Shown in pieces: positions 1 to 11,065 of a stretch of DNA of 64,000 nucleotides. The DNA is from Riptortus pedestris (lineage: Eukaryota > Arthropoda > Insecta > Hemiptera > Alydidae): positions 9,455,001-9,519,000 of the forward strand of contig CM032229.1 in NCBI GenBank assembly GCA_019009955.1. Direction: 5' to 3'. The position numbers were made by a program, and so were the translations under genes. The notes under the pieces are model-generated. The model had not been told where the DNA came from, did not search any database, and saw only the letters and a list, made by a program, of their open reading frames with translations. Positions within the stretch are counted from its first letter, which is position 1, and each line of letters starts with the position of its first letter.

Positions 1-81
1 TGAGAGGGAAAGAGAGAGGACGTGAGAGAGCGAGAAAGAAAGACTGAGAGAGACTACTTGGGAGAGAGAGAGACTGAGAGA

Positions 82-138
<57 letters not shown>

Positions 139-195
139 AGAGAGAGAGAGAGAGGGAGAGAGAGAGAGAGACAGAGAGAGAGAGAGAGAAAGGGA

Positions 196-262
<67 letters not shown>

Positions 263-271
263 AGAGAGACG
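1..271. repeat. (GA)n purine microsatellite
   Basis: The first 271 bases are nearly all A and G, a GA dinucleotide repeat with occasional GGGA, AAAG and ACTGAGAG interruptions. Long Arg-Glu frames on + and Ser-Leu frames on - are simple translations of the repeat and are not genes. The tract is cut by the window edge, so its true length is unknown. Confidence 0.97.
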
Positions 272-542
272 CATCTAGTTTGGGACTACTTGGTATTCGC
301 AAGGCTCCACCCCCCCCCTCCCTTGTTTGGAATAATGAATTCTCTACTTAGGTCCTTCCACACTACCCGCCTCAAATGATATAGTATATAAATAAATACA
401 TAAAAAATATAAACCGCAATTACTTTATTCTGAAGGTTAGCAAAATAAAATGAAACAATTTAATACAACAGTATAAACAGAACTCGAGTTGTATTATTTT
501 TCCACAAATCTATAAATTTATATTCTCAGTAAATCAAATGGC
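272..542. other. AT-rich intronic sequence, nothing recognised
   Basis: Apart from a short C-run near 309-319, this is AT-rich sequence without a supported gene, RNA or repeat. Confidence 0.6.
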
Positions 543-669
543 TTTTTAGATAAATTATTATTATTATTATTATTTATTAACGTCCACTTTTTGCAACTCA
601 GGCTAATTGGGACGGGTTATATACAGGTTACCACCCTTTTCTAGCCAGGGTGGGATTTTTAGATAAATT
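543..669 (-). repeat. SINE1, 5'-truncated copy with 14-bp target-site duplication
   Basis: SINE1 body and tail lie at about 557-655 in minus orientation: the ATT-rich tail, then TATTAACGTCCACTTTTTGC, then CCACCCTTTTCTAGCCAGGG. The 14-bp sequence TTTTTAGATAAATT flanks it at 543-556 and 656-669. Only the 3' half is present; the tRNA-like head is missing. Perfect flanking duplications and 5' truncation are the usual signs of target-primed reverse transcription by a LINE machinery. Confidence 0.9.
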
Positions 670-1419
670 CGGTACCTGTAGGAAATAAAATATCTTCCTG
701 TTGGGTTACTTCAGAAATAAATAAATAACATGGAACCATGTCGGTTGAAATAGCTTAATACATATATTAATTTTGGAGTATAAGACTTTTGAACTAAGAA
801 TTTAAGATGTTCAGACTCTTACTTTTAAAAATACATAATACATTTTAATATATTCTTCTATGAAAGCTGAGTCATATATTGGGATAAGGCAATAAGTCTA
901 CATGGTCATTCAAAATTCTTTAAGAAGTCCACATTTTCAGCATTTCAGCCATCCTCGCCACAATAAAAAATTTCACAGTTAAAATTAATAATTGTTTATA
1001 CGCCTTTATAGTAATAAAACATTGGCGACTTTGTCATTTTCATTAATTATGTTAATTTAATTACTTTAGTTTATTATTCTCACTTAAAATATTGTTATAA
1101 TTTTATTTTCAAATATTTTTTTTTAATAAAAACAATTATTACCAACATTAAATATTTAAAATTAAGGTGTAAAAGGCGGTTCAAATTCAATTATCCATTT
1201 TAATTCATATCACAGATAATTCTAATAAAAATAGTGATTGTTCATATATAAACAGTCTGTTTTGAAATTGACAGCTTTCTCCACGTTCATGGATTTATGT
1301 GAAGGGGCTAACAATAAACTCTGTTTTTTTTTTCATGTTTTTCTATATGTACAATTTGAACATTATCATACTCAAAATTCTGTATTAAATATTTTTTGCA
1401 TGCAACGCCAAAGCAGTTT
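670..1419. other. AT-rich intronic sequence, nothing recognised
   Basis: AT-rich with short homopolymers. A 71-codon open frame at 1238-1453 runs into a repeat end and shows no family signature, so it is not called. Confidence 0.6.
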
Positions 1420-1580
1420 TAGCAGATCCCCCTTAAGGGAAATCAGCTATTGAGGTTGTACTTATGATGCGATTTTCGAATTTTTTCTTCAAATGGCCAT
1501 CGATCCTACCTTGGAGATAACAAAAATGAGGTCCGTTAAAAACTATATATATATATATATATATAGATAGATAGATAGAC

Positions 1581-1615
<35 letters not shown>

Positions 1616-2087
1616 GAGATGGATAGATAGATAGATAGATAGTTATTTGTCTGTCACCGCTCTAGCGGTTATTGATTAATCGTTGCCAAACTTGATATTT
1701 AGTCGTTTTATGTAAAAAGACAGATCAAGTTCGTTAATGGCTGAAATCGGACCAGTGGGTGGGAGGGTTTAGAGGGGAGGAATTTCGAAAATTCAAAATA
1801 TCTCCGTTACTATACGTCGGATCGAAAAATTTTATAGAATCAATCGTATTGCAAATTATGTTTACTATAAATATTGCTAAATATACATTTATTCTCTGTC
1901 TTGAATATTAACCGAGATATTTGCATTTTTATTAAATGTGGGTGGGTAACGGACGAAAGTGAGTTTCCCGCCAAAAGCTAGCTCGGCCGTTTTTGTAACT
2001 GCTCTCGTAAAATTTCTCTATTGTAATACTTCACGTGGGAAATCTGCTTAGTTTACGCAGCAGATAAGCATAAGTGACGGACTTTTT
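1420..2087 (-). mobile_element. H1 (Helentron/HINE-like) element, near full length
   Basis: Minus-oriented H1 copy. End B opens with TAGCAGAT and a palindrome around CCCTTAAGGGAAATC (about 1420-1445). Next come the block ending GAGGTCCGTT, a TA tract followed by a GATA microsatellite (1543-1641), the internal blocks GGCTGAAATCGGACCAGTGG and ATATTTGCATTTTT, and end A (GGGAAATCTGCTTAGTTTACGC ... GACGGACTTTTT, written here in two parts) at 2038-2087. End A carries a small insertion after GCAG. There is no coding capacity, so mobilisation would need proteins from elsewhere. Confidence 0.8.
1543..1641. repeat. (TA)n(GATA)n microsatellite inside H1
   Basis: About 10 TA units are followed by about 18 GATA units with GACA and GAGA interruptions. 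It occupies the position where every longer H1 copy in the window carries a simple repeat. Confidence 0.95.
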
Positions 2088-2224
2088 GCTTCTGTGCCCA
2101 ATGAAGCAAATCTGCAAATATTGTCACAAAAATATTAATATGGAGCAAGAAACAGTCCCCCTAAATCCTGAGCATAACAGAAACTCTTGCCAAAAAATAT
2201 ATAAATCACTTTAGCCATAAAGTG

Positions 2225-2850
2225 ACATTCACTACCAATAATTTTCGTATACCTCTAGTTGACATAACCGTCTACATTATAACTTCTTTGTACAGCAAGC
2301 TGAAATAATCGTTTAATCATTCATATTGTTATACAACAAGCTCAAATAATGGTCTAACTATAGCTCCTTTATACAGGAAATTGAAATAATCGCCTTTTGT
2401 TAATTTTATGTAGCTTGCTGAAATAATTGTCCAGTTGTTAACATTCTTATACAACAGGCTCAAATAATCATCTTTTCTGAAAGAATCGTCTAATTGGTAA
2501 TTTTCTTATATAGAAAACTGAAATAGTCGTCTAATTGTTAATTTGATTTTTCATGAAGCTGATATAATAATCTAATCGTTAGTTTTGTGAATCAGAAAGC
2601 TGAAAGAATCGTCTAATTGTTAATTTTGTTTAGCTGAAAGAATCGTCTAATTGGTAATTTTCTTATATAGAAAACTGAAATAGTCGTCTAATTGTTAATT
2701 TGATTTTTTATATAGTTGATATAATAATCTAATCGTTAATTTTGTGAATCAGAAAGCTGAAAGAATCGTCTAATTGTTAATTTTGTTGGGCTGAAAGCTA
2801 GAATTATCGTCTCAATCTCAAAATTGATTTTATATCTAGCTGATATAATG
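2225..2850. repeat. 41-bp minisatellite with a 157-bp higher-order repeat
   Basis: An AT-rich array of diverged units of the type CTGAAANAATCGTCTAAT...GTTAATTTT. In the most regular part, units start at 2477, 2518, 2559 and 2600 (41, 41, 41, then 34 bp). This four-unit block repeats exactly 157 bp later from 2634, and a third begins at 2791. Units before 2470 are more diverged. No spacer/repeat partition as in CRISPR is present. Confidence 0.9.
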
Positions 2851-3867
2851 GTTCAAGTCAATGAAAAAATGCAATATATTATTTTGTTGGCTTTAGAGAT
2901 GTAACTATAATGTTGATGGCGTCATAAGAATTATACTGCTGGCTCAGAGAGTATGATATAGAATCAAAAGATGCGCTACATAGTAATGATCTTGATATTT
3001 GCCTTGCTCCCCGAATTACTAGGCAATGTGAGCTCCATAAGTGCCTCATAAAAGGGATATAGGCCCCTTCCCCGTCAAAGCCACTCTCCAAAGCCACCTA
3101 AATATTAGTAGTGGGGGGGGGGCGGTCCCCCATCCAATATCCCTTTAGACCGGAATCAATTTTTCTTCCTGCCTGCCTCGCTGGTAATTCCTTTAACAGT
3201 TTCCTATATGTATATTTATTGACGATAAAGTTTTTACCGATGGAAAAATAAAAAATGATATATTTTTCTAAACCTCAGCATGAATTTAAATAACTAGATA
3301 GAGTAATCACTTTTTAAAAAAATCCCAGTGGAAGTAATTCAATTAATATATCAAGTTATCAGCCACCATTCCTTGTAGCGTCACCTACTTTGAATTGAAC
3401 CAGAATAATCGCTACCAACTTAACAACAGAACAATTTTCAAGTATTTTGGGCGGGAAAACAAAATAGTACTGAGTAAGTAGCCATTTTGTGGACAGTTTG
3501 TGGTAAGCTCTAGAAAGTATTTGGCAGCTTAAAATTTGTTTCGGTCGTTATAACACAGCATAGAAGATACAAAACACTGAGGTGATGCTCATAGGTTAGA
3601 AAGTATACTAGGACTACAAATACCCCAATATGATCTAGTTAGGAAGACAACAAAAGGCAGGATAACCTATTGCTACCTTCTAAGTAAAGGCCAAAGAGGT
3701 ACGAGTTTCTCTTATTCTTCTATAGCAATGAGATACTTAAGGATATAGCATTCTTATTGACGTCTTCATTACCAAGCTCCTACTCCGTTCTCCACTGGAT
3801 CCATTATTATTGTGATTTTCTTGAGCACACTTCGCAGTAATAATTATTGCATCATTTAAGACGGATA
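2851..3867. other. Unassigned intronic sequence
   Basis: Includes a G-run at 3112-3121 and moderate-complexity sequence. The 72-codon minus frame at 2879-3097 has no recognisable motif and is not called a gene. Confidence 0.55.
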
Positions 3868-3975
3868 GTTATTTGTTAACGCCCACTTTGTATTACTGTT
3901 GCTAACCAGGACATATTATTTATAGGTTGCCACCCTTTTCAACCCAGCACTAAGAGTTTTATTTAGAGAGTGACT
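3868..3975 (-). repeat. SINE1 fragment, degenerate
   Basis: Matches the SINE1 3' half with many changes: TTAACGCCCACTTTGTATTAC, then GGTTGCCACCCTTTTC and an AAGAGTTTTATTTA segment corresponding to AAGGATTTTATTTA. The tRNA-like head is missing. Confidence 0.65.
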
Positions 3976-4864
3976 ATTATCTTTTTTATTATATTTTGTG
4001 ATTTTTTTCAAAGTGGCAATTATATATAATTTGTTTTTTTCATTTTATTCATGCATTTTTTCACCATCAAAATTCTAAAAGACAAAAACTTGAACATACC
4101 TTCTTTTTGTTACCAACTAGATATTATCAATGTGCATTTGAAAGCATTTTCAAAAATTTCGTCATGAGTTCAGCAGAAGTTTCATTCGATATAAAACTAT
4201 CGTTTCTCCAACTCAGTTTTCAAATCGGTGAATGTTTAAAGTAGAGAAGAAAGGAGAAAGAGATAAAAAATACACACAGCCCTGGGAATTTATAAGAGAC
4301 CTCTCGACTAGGCAAATTTATTTTTGATAGCTTTGTGTAAAAAGTATGCGGTGCAGCGCTCTAGCTTAATGGATACGTTTTTCTAGGCCACGGGAAATTC
4401 ATACCATTTTCCCGGGCTGTTAAGACGGAAAATATATTTATATTTTATTATTACATTTTCACACTCTTTCCTTCCTCTACTGGAATAATAATACTTGGAA
4501 ACTTTGCTAGTTGGGAGTCTGACAGCCATAAAATTAATAACTAGAAAAAGGATGATCACCGGAAATTATGAGACTTGGGTTCTTTTTTTTTTGGGGGGGG
4601 GGCTTCGTCCTTTATGAATTAAAAATAAAGAAAAGAAGAATATTAATATAAAAACAATTATGAATAACATAAATTTAGCAAAGTTTTTAAATTTTGTCTG
4701 CAAGAACCTGTAAATTGTAAATAATGTGGAATTTCCATTTTAATTGTGCAAAACTATAGATAAAGCATATTAGTTTCAAAAATGTACATGATTATATAGC
4801 AAAGAATATTAGAAATATTTTTCCTCTAGATTCGTGAGTTAGAATCACAACTGTGTAATAGGAA
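3976..4864. other. AT-rich intronic sequence
   Basis: Nothing coding. Around 4350-4425 a stretch beginning GCGCTCTAGCTTAATGGATA loosely resembles a decayed tRNA-like SINE head, but I cannot fold it convincingly. A short T/G homopolymer lies at 4582-4602. Confidence 0.5.
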
Positions 4865-5000
4865 TTTATGTAGTGAAGAATTCATTAAATAAAACCCTTA
4901 GTCCCTCCCTTTATAGAAACGGCTGGTAACCTGTAGATAACCCGTCGTAGTCAACTTTTGTAGCACAAAGTGTCCTTTAATAAATAACATTATTCATTTA
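4865..5000 (+). repeat. SINE1 3' fragment
   Basis: Plus-oriented: TTCATTAAATAAAACCCTTAG, GGTAACCTGTAGATAACCCG and a tail TTTAATAAATAACATTATT. It lacks the promoter-bearing tRNA-like head. Confidence 0.75.
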
Positions 5001-5224
5001 TTTTTCTATTTTTTTTAATTTGTAATAACGAAAGACTAGCACTATTAGATAGTTCATAAAAACGAAAGCTTATTATTAATAAGTCTTTAGTAAAAGACAT
5101 TATGAAGTCTGTTTGCTCCTCTTGGTCTGAGAGGAGACATACCCAGACTCAAGATTGCATGAATGAACTATGCTTGGTGGTGCTGCTATAACATAGTTTT
5201 GACCTCAACTCGCCACATATTCTC

Positions 5225-5390
5225 TATTTCTAAACCCCTCACTCTCCCAATCCTGGCCCGATTTCAGCTATTATCTAACTCGATCTTTAATTTTAAATAA
5301 AAGATTTAAATATGGAGTTTGGTAACTATCGGGCAAAAATTGCGACCGCTGAGGGCGTTAGCAGACATATATACATATAGTAGAATTGAA
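5225..5390 (+). mobile_element. H1 internal fragment
   Basis: Contains the H1 blocks CCCGATTTCAGCTATTA, GAGTTTGGTAACTATC and AAAAATTGCGACCGCT, followed by a short TA-rich residue in place of the microsatellite. Both termini are absent. Confidence 0.7.
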
Positions 5391-5641
5391 TTATTTCTTC
5401 GAGGTATTTAAGGTAACTGGATTGTTGCTAGGGAAATACGATCCGATTTCAGTCGTAAGAAAACCGATGCGCAATTTATTTCGTAATAATTATTTACTTC
5501 ATTGTGTTCCAATGTTTTGTTATATAAACCAGATCATTAGTTCATTTAGTTAATCGAAAATTTCTTATGCTTCACTTCGAGTATTAACTTACTTAAGACC
5601 TTTGTAAAAAACAACGTACTTCGTTGATTTTTCTGTTGACA

Positions 5642-6056
5642 CTATAGGATCTTAGCCGCCCCTGCGAGAACCAAGGGATTCGTGATCAGAGTTTTTACGT
5701 AGTGAGTGATCAACTCGACCTAAAACCCCCGTTATCCAAGGAGGACCTGGAATGAGTTGTCCTCAGTAGACTGACGTGATCAATTGTACCTGGAGGGTAC
5801 GTGGCCAATTCCCGCTGGCTGCCTGCCTGTGGGTGGGATCTAACAGGGTCATTATCGATAGTCATTCCGAGGGTTGTCAGACGTATATACTCTATAGACT
5901 CCAGCTGATCCATAAGCACTGCGACACTAGCACGCTCTGTTAGCGAACTAACATTCCCCTTGGTGGGGATTGAACCTCCGCTTATCTTTATCTTCAGCTC
6001 TCTGACGGTAGTGTTAAATGTAGAAACGCTTTGGCCATATGGTCACCGGTGGTCTC
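5642..6056 (-). repeat. SINE2, long copy with tRNA-like head
   Basis: Read on minus, it begins near 6056 with a tRNA-like stretch (ACCACCGGTGACCATATGG) and a B-box-like GGTTCAATCCCC at about 5970. It continues to the SINE2 core (GACAACTCATTCCAGGTCC, then CCTTGGATAACGGGGG), ending with the block GATCACGAATCCCTTGG at about 5670-5690. Related copies are at 16980, 27366, 33905 and 63640. The roughly 415-bp length is long for a SINE, so a composite structure is possible. Confidence 0.6.
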
Positions 6057-6225
6057 CACTTACTGGATATTCTGAAACTTAAATTCACTTGTAACGGATT
6101 AACATATCTAATATTGTTATATGTCCTGTTGGCTAATCGGGAAAGGCACACACACGGCTGGTTGGTAAAAACATATAATTATAAAATAAATGCATATAGG
6201 CTAACTTCTCTACTAACCTATATCT

Positions 6226-6229
<4 letters not shown>

Positions 6230-6289
<60 letters not shown>
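6230..6289. repeat. (TA)n(CA)n microsatellite
   Basis: An uninterrupted TA tract ends in about eight CA units. The Ile-Tyr frame here is a translation artefact. Confidence 0.97.
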
Positions 6290-6290
<1 letters not shown>

Positions 6291-6422
6291 ACGTCTTACA
6301 ACTTATATTAAGACTTAACACTAATTACATGACAACACACATACCGCTGGGGCCAATGCAAGCAGACAGACAGAGCTGTAGCATTAGCATATCACAAAAA
6401 CTGTTTACTCTCTAAAAGCTAG

Positions 6423-6545
6423 TAATACAAAACGCTCCCATTTCCAATGCGCACTGTCAGCAGTCTGCATGCCTTTGACCCCGCTCACTCGCTCTCATTA
6501 AAGCATATTGGTCTATATCTAAACACAAATCACTACACCTTATAT
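6423..6545 (+). repeat. Dispersed repeat shared with 48282-48391
   Basis: Both places carry CAGCAGTCTGCATG, a segment like CCCCGCTC(A/G)CTCGCTCTCATTA, and AAATCACTACAC, with scattered differences. It ends only about 25 bp before the 3' splice site of exon 1. I cannot assign the family. Confidence 0.7.
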
Positions 6546-6570
6546 ATGTGTTATATATGTTATGTTGCAG

Positions 6571-6726
6571 GTGCAGAGCACTGTCCCTATGACTACATCA
6601 AGATCTATGACGGGAAGGATGTCAGCTATCCAGTTATAGGCACGTTCTGCGGCATGGGCAAGTTCCCATACTCCATCATAGGAACCAGCGAAGACCTGTT
6701 CGTAGAGTTCGTCTCATCGCCAGCAG
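6571..6726 (+). CDS. CUB-domain protein, exon 1 of 4 in window
   Basis: A 156-nt exon, phase 1 at both ends, between acceptor TTATGTTGCAG and donor GTAAGC. It encodes the C-terminal half of a CUB domain: CPYDYIKIYDG is the typical second-Cys strand, GTFCG supplies the fourth Cys, and LFVEFVSSPAG is the last beta strands. CUB domains are extracellular beta-sandwich modules of about 110 residues used for protein binding, often with calcium. The Asp in the YDYI motif is compatible with a calcium site, but the exons with the other ligands lie upstream of the window. GC content and codon quality contrast sharply with the flanking AT-rich introns. It joins in frame to the exon at 34693. The exact orthologue (for example tolloid-, cubilin- or Neto-related) is not recognised. 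Confidence 0.9.
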
Positions 6727-6984
6727 GTAAGCATACAAGCAATTCTCGCATAATCTCAATCAATGAGCAACGATTAATGTGTTTGAATGTTTATGGTGAT
6801 CCCATCGATATTTTAGAATAATGGACAGATTACTTGGAAATACCCTAACGGTGTGAAAAATTCCTTTAGCCACATATACAAAATTATGAACATGGACCCT
6901 AAAAAAATTATAAAGGGGAATCATCACCATTAATCAAATGAAAAATCAGACAACACGTGATAAACGTTGATAATAAGGACAATA

Positions 6985-7160
6985 ATCCGTCCCTAGGACA
7001 CCTATAATTCTGATTTTGAAAACTTAAGTATACTGGAAAAAGAAAAAAAATATAAGCAAGAGGATGATAAAAGAAAATATTCACAACATAATAAATAGAA
7101 AGAATGTGATCGAGAAGATTCATGTTCATTATATATACTTTATTAAAAACTCTGGAGTAA
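6985..7160 (+). pseudogene. Penelope-like element C-terminal remnant
   Basis: A conceptual + translation with frameshifts gives FENLSILEKEKKYKQ, then MIKENIHNIINRKNVI. This resembles the C-terminal end of Penelope-like GIY-YIG proteins, which have a phenylalanine-rich stretch, IL.(K/R)E and later a (K)E..HI motif. It is short and broken, in intron 1 just after exon 1. The assignment rests on motif resemblance only. Confidence 0.45.
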
Positions 7161-8259
7161 TTATTTGTTCAATTATAATTTTATTCTTTAGTATTTAGAG
7201 TAAATACACTTGATTAAGGAAATCATATTTTTATACCGAGGAATATCGATATAAATCAGCTAACTTGGCCCGCCATACTTTGTAAGACATTCTCTGACTG
7301 GCATACATAGCGGAAGGTCCTATGGAATGATGTAGCCGTTGTTTTAGTTACCATTTAGAGTTGATGACTTTCTCTTGAAGAAAAAGACATGTGAAACTAG
7401 TCAAGAAATAAACACGGTTTTCATAATCATTTGACATTATTCTTTTTTGTTGCTCTTCCACTATCAGTTGGTTAATTGGAATCTTTTATATGGCTCTATA
7501 GTCCAATCAAACATTTTCTTTGAACCATTATAGTAAATAATTTGTTTAGTTTATTTGTAGATTTTAACCACCTTTCCCCCACTATTTCAGGGCTAATTTC
7601 AGCCAATAATAAATAGGAGGAAAACAGTGAAATATAGAGTGCAACTTACCCTGGGAGCAACTAATTTACGCCTAAGAGTATCTGCACAAAAGAAGTAACT
7701 AAGCCCCTCATTGTTTGCCCTGCATCTCTGTTCTTGTGAGGGAATAATTTTTAAAACGTGTGCTCATATTGAAATAAATTATCTTTAGCAGAAGAAGGCC
7801 CATGCTAATCTCTTGCTAGACTTGTTATTCTATACAATAAAGACACAATGGACCCAGCGCGTAATAAAGCAATTAACAACAATTTGGAATTTTAACTAAT
7901 CCCTTAACTTCCACACTTCACTGTCCAATTTCTGCTGTTAACGGTCAATAATTTTATTTATATATCAAATATTAAAATATTTGTAATGATCAAACCAAAT
8001 TTGGAGGTACTAGAGTGTTAAGAAACCCATTTTCGCCATCTACACAGTACTTGAATAAGTTTTTTCATAGGTACAACCTCGGTACCTAATTTCCTTCAGA
8101 GGAAGTCAGCTGATAACCACAAAATTACCTGCCACTGTTCATTTTCCAACTAGAGTAAACATTGTGTGTGTGTGTATGTGTGTTTGTTGGCTGGAAAAGG
8201 ATTAGGGGATTGGATGACTATTACTAGATCACATACAAATCTCCAAAGGCTATAGATTT
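7161..8259. other. AT-rich intronic sequence, nothing recognised
   Basis: No supported gene or RNA. Around 8075-8110 a segment (GTACAACCTCGGTACCTAAT, then TCCTTCAGAGGAA) resembles a decayed H1 end B in plus orientation. A short GT repeat lies at 8163-8184. Confidence 0.5.
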
Positions 8260-8425
8260 AATTGGTTGAGTGGGAGTGTGATTGGTGATAGCAAACACCA
8301 ATGAGAAGAGAGTATGAATGCAGTGAGCCGGATAATGCGGCCAATCAGCGACCAGCTAATAGTTCCACCGATACTAAAGCCCCGCAAACCGTAGCTCAGC
8401 TTTCACACAGTTCGATAGGACTCCT
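8260..8425 (+). pseudogene. RTE-like LINE endonuclease fragment (duplicate)
   Basis: The bases around GTGATAGCAAACACCAATGAG, split by changes, and the following GAGTATGAATGCAG recur with differences at about 9046-9084. There they belong to a LINE endonuclease frame ending ANTNEKG. So this is a second, short, decayed copy of the same LINE region about 770 bp upstream. Confidence 0.55.
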
Positions 8426-8859
8426 AGCAAAATTAAACTGCGTTCGCTTTTCCTGCTCGTGGCTTTTACCGCAGCAAAACCTGGGATTTCTGCAATGTGG
8501 GACGTTCAACTGGATCGCTCAATGAACCCACCACCAGTGACTATTTTAATTAGTAGCTATCTATTAGGACTAATTGCTATCCAAATAAGAGTCATAAGTG
8601 CGTTCGCTTGCCAGTTTCTGGTAACTATCGGTGCCTCTCATGCACATTCGTACACGTGCAGAAACTTGATTACCAAGAGGCTTAGATCACTGGAGACGGC
8701 TTAATATAAGACAAATGTCGCGGCTTAGCAAGAGATTCGATGGACTCAGGTGGTCATGGACTTTCTATACAAGTCTCTGTAAGTGGGCCCCTGGTGATGA
8801 CAGGGTTTCTGAAAAATAAAAATGTTCGAATTGTCGGCAGAATCTGCAGAACCACATTG

Positions 8860-9400
8860 GAGTGCGGATTCTCCAATAGGTATATAGTTATTGCATTTTG
8901 AGAATGTTACAGGAGAGAATGAACCCTCCCATGACTGCCTGGGAAAGACGTATAATGAAATACTGAGGCACGATGGCAAGCTAGTGCTGGGTGATTTCAA
9001 TGTTCAGATAGGCAATGAATTAACTGGTAGAGGGAGAAGCGAGTGGGTGATAGCCAACACCAATGAGAAAGGAGTATGAATGCAGCGAGCCAGCTATCGG
9101 GCCAAGCAGTGGCCAGCTAATTCAATGCTATAACTATTGGATCAGCACAGCGATCACATGTCTACCAATCACTAGTTGTGCCAAGCTGTAGACTTTCCTC
9201 TCACGCGGGATATGAAGGTCAAGACTACAATGTTTCACCACAAGAAGAAGTGCAAAAGAGGCGTGAATGTGGCCAGATGGCCAAATCAGAGTTAAAATTT
9301 TGCTTGCATAGGTACCTGGAAATTCGCCGTAGATGACACTACCAATAAACAAGCAAATAAATGGCATACATGTTCACGGATTAAGCAGAGTACAGGTACA
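8860..9400 (+). pseudogene. RTE-type LINE endonuclease remnant
   Basis: The open stretch at 8891-9079 reads ...HDGKLVLGDFNVQIGNEL then VIANTNEKGV. KLVLGDFNVQIG is the GDFNA-type motif of the AP-like endonuclease (EEP fold) of LINEs that nick target DNA. After a break, 9235-9330 keeps FHHKKKCKRG and WKFAVDDT, matching by position the later motifs of this domain. Frameshifts and stops make it a pseudogene. The element continues at 9611, with much of the reverse transcriptase missing. Confidence 0.75.
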
Positions 9401-9610
9401 ACCTCCAAAAATCAAGTGTCAACAAATGGCTTAAGGTTGACTGTTCAAAAGTAAGTGGAAGAACCTAAGAGATTCTGTTAAGGACATAAGGGTTTATGAA
9501 TGTCCCGCATCAGATATGATTAAATATAATACTCATACCTCAAGGACCTGAAGGACATTTCCGTATCCGAAAGACCGCAGAGACAAGATAGAGCATTCCA
9601 AAAACGGATG

Positions 9611-10080
9611 TAAGGACGAAGACTAGACCAGTGGTCGTCTACGGAAGTGAAGTGTGGTCGGAAAAAAACTGAAACGCTCTAATAGCCTAAGGATTGAAAG
9701 CCCTGTAAAAAGTATTTATAGGAGGCAAAGAACTTACCCAACATCAGAAGATTTATTTATTAACCTCCACTTTTTGCAACGTAGGCTAATCGGTACGGGT
9801 TATTTACAGGTTACCAACCTTAACATCAGAAGAAATGCGATACTACTGGACTTATAGTCACGAACCCTACATCAATTGTAGTATAATAAAAGGAGTAGAC
9901 TGTGCTATTTAGGAAATTTGGAAAGAATGGAACCAACCAGACTGCTCTACATGATGATTCATGGCCCAGCGGAAAAAAGGAATAGGGGAAGTACGTCGGG
10001 GCGAACGTAGCAGAATGACCTTGCGGAGGATAGGCAATAAATGGTGGATAAGGAGTTCAAGGTCTTTCTAGACCTGTAGC
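9611..10080 (+). pseudogene. RTE-type LINE reverse transcriptase C-terminal remnant
   Basis: Conceptual frames give TRPVVVYGSEVW (the conserved YGSE.W motif after the reverse transcriptase) and, past a nested SINE1, RLCYLGNLERMEPTRL, the typical R(L).(Y/W).GH(L/V)(E/Q)RM segment near the LINE ORF end. The strand matches the endonuclease remnant at 8860. The central reverse transcriptase with its YADD motif is not visible, so a large deletion is inferred. Confidence 0.75.
9740..9833 (-). repeat. SINE1 nested in the LINE, with 12-bp target-site duplication
   Basis: SINE1 3' sequence (TATTAACCTCCACTTTTTGC through CAGGTTACCAACC) occupies 9752-9821. The perfect direct repeat AACATCAGAAGA flanks it at 9740-9751 and 9822-9833. 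It splits the RTE-like coding remnant, so the SINE is the younger insertion. Confidence 0.92.
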
Positions 10081-10220
10081 TTGTAGTAGACAAATCAAAA
10101 CATCAACAACTCTTGATCTTCGAATTCAACATATGCTTACACCAAATATTCATTCATTCATAGTAAAACATACGTTAACCACGGTGAGAGCTGTAAGTAA
10201 TACTTTCTCCATCACCAGAG

Positions 10221-10292
10221 GCGATGGTGGTGTAATGGTGAGCATAGTTGCCTTCCAAGCAGTTGATCCGGGTTCGATTCCCGGCCATCGCA
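10221..10292 (+). tRNA. tRNA-Gly(TCC), copy 1
   Basis: A 72-nt cloverleaf with a 7-bp acceptor stem (GCGATGG/CCATCGC) and discriminator A. The anticodon loop CTTCCAA gives anticodon TCC, and the T arm is CCGGG-TTCGATT-CCCGG. The A box (TGGTGTAATGG) and B box (GGTTCGATTCC) are intact, there is no intron, and a T6 Pol III terminator follows within about 10 nt. It reads GGA codons. The sequence is identical to six other copies in the window. The upstream flank TTTCTCC...ATCACCAGAG matches the flank of copy 2. It lies in intron 1 on the same strand as the host gene. Confidence 0.96.
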
Positions 10293-11059
10293 CTTACTTT
10301 TTTCTTTTTGTAGTATTCTCTTTTCAAATAAACCAGATGCTGACAAATTTGAAACTCCCAATTTTCTTCCAGGAAGTTATTGAAAACCGAAGACCAACAG
10401 AAACATTACGAGAATATATCACACAAAATGATCATAAGAGCAATCGAAGCAATAACTGCGGCGACAAAATACTGATTAATTCCAAAAAAACTTTTAATTG
10501 AATGTATCAGATTTGGTTTTTGTTTACTTCCTTGTTAGAAGTAAAGTACACTTGAAAATATTTAGAATTTAACGAAAATGTTTTTACCTTCCATAAACCC
10601 ATTTTGAATTGTTTGGGTGAGACGTTTGAACGTATCCTCTCCTTTTTATCAAAGTGACTAAAGCGCGGAAATAAAAAATAGTATATTCCTTCGTAACAAT
10701 GAGAGATAAAAAAAATTGGTCAAGAGCTATTTTGGTTATTCACGAGAAGATCAATAAATTATTAGTTATGATATTATTTGATAAGGTGAATTGGAATAAG
10801 AGATGTAGATGTCCTAAATTTCTTAGCAGATAAACCTAATATAAATACAATTAAATTTTATGATTGAAATCTACTCGATTTTCAGAGAAGTTGCTTGATG
10901 GACGTTTTAACTTATAAACATTTCCTTTTCTCCCGAAATATTGGACGGTAGAGGAACCAATTGATGAGGATCAATAAAAAGGACTGGTCCGATACTAGAG
11001 TTTTAATTTATGCATAGTGCACTTTCAGAGTCAGCGCTCTATCGTCAGCGCCTGCTGAC
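10293..11059. other. AT-rich intronic sequence
   Basis: Downstream of the tRNA terminator I see no gene or assignable repeat. Unlike copies 2 and 4, the GGCTTAA motif after the terminator is not kept here. Confidence 0.55.
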
Positions 11060-11065
11060 AAACAA

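Noticed and set aside
22..351. 109-codon Arg/Glu-rich frame and its Ser/Leu opposite
   Set aside because: Translation of a GA microsatellite.
2225..2850. Possible CRISPR array
   Set aside because: Units are directly adjacent without unique spacers, and the DNA is eukaryotic intron; it is a minisatellite.
10133..10501. 122-codon + frame
   Set aside because: It runs through tRNA-Gly copy 1; no protein motif.
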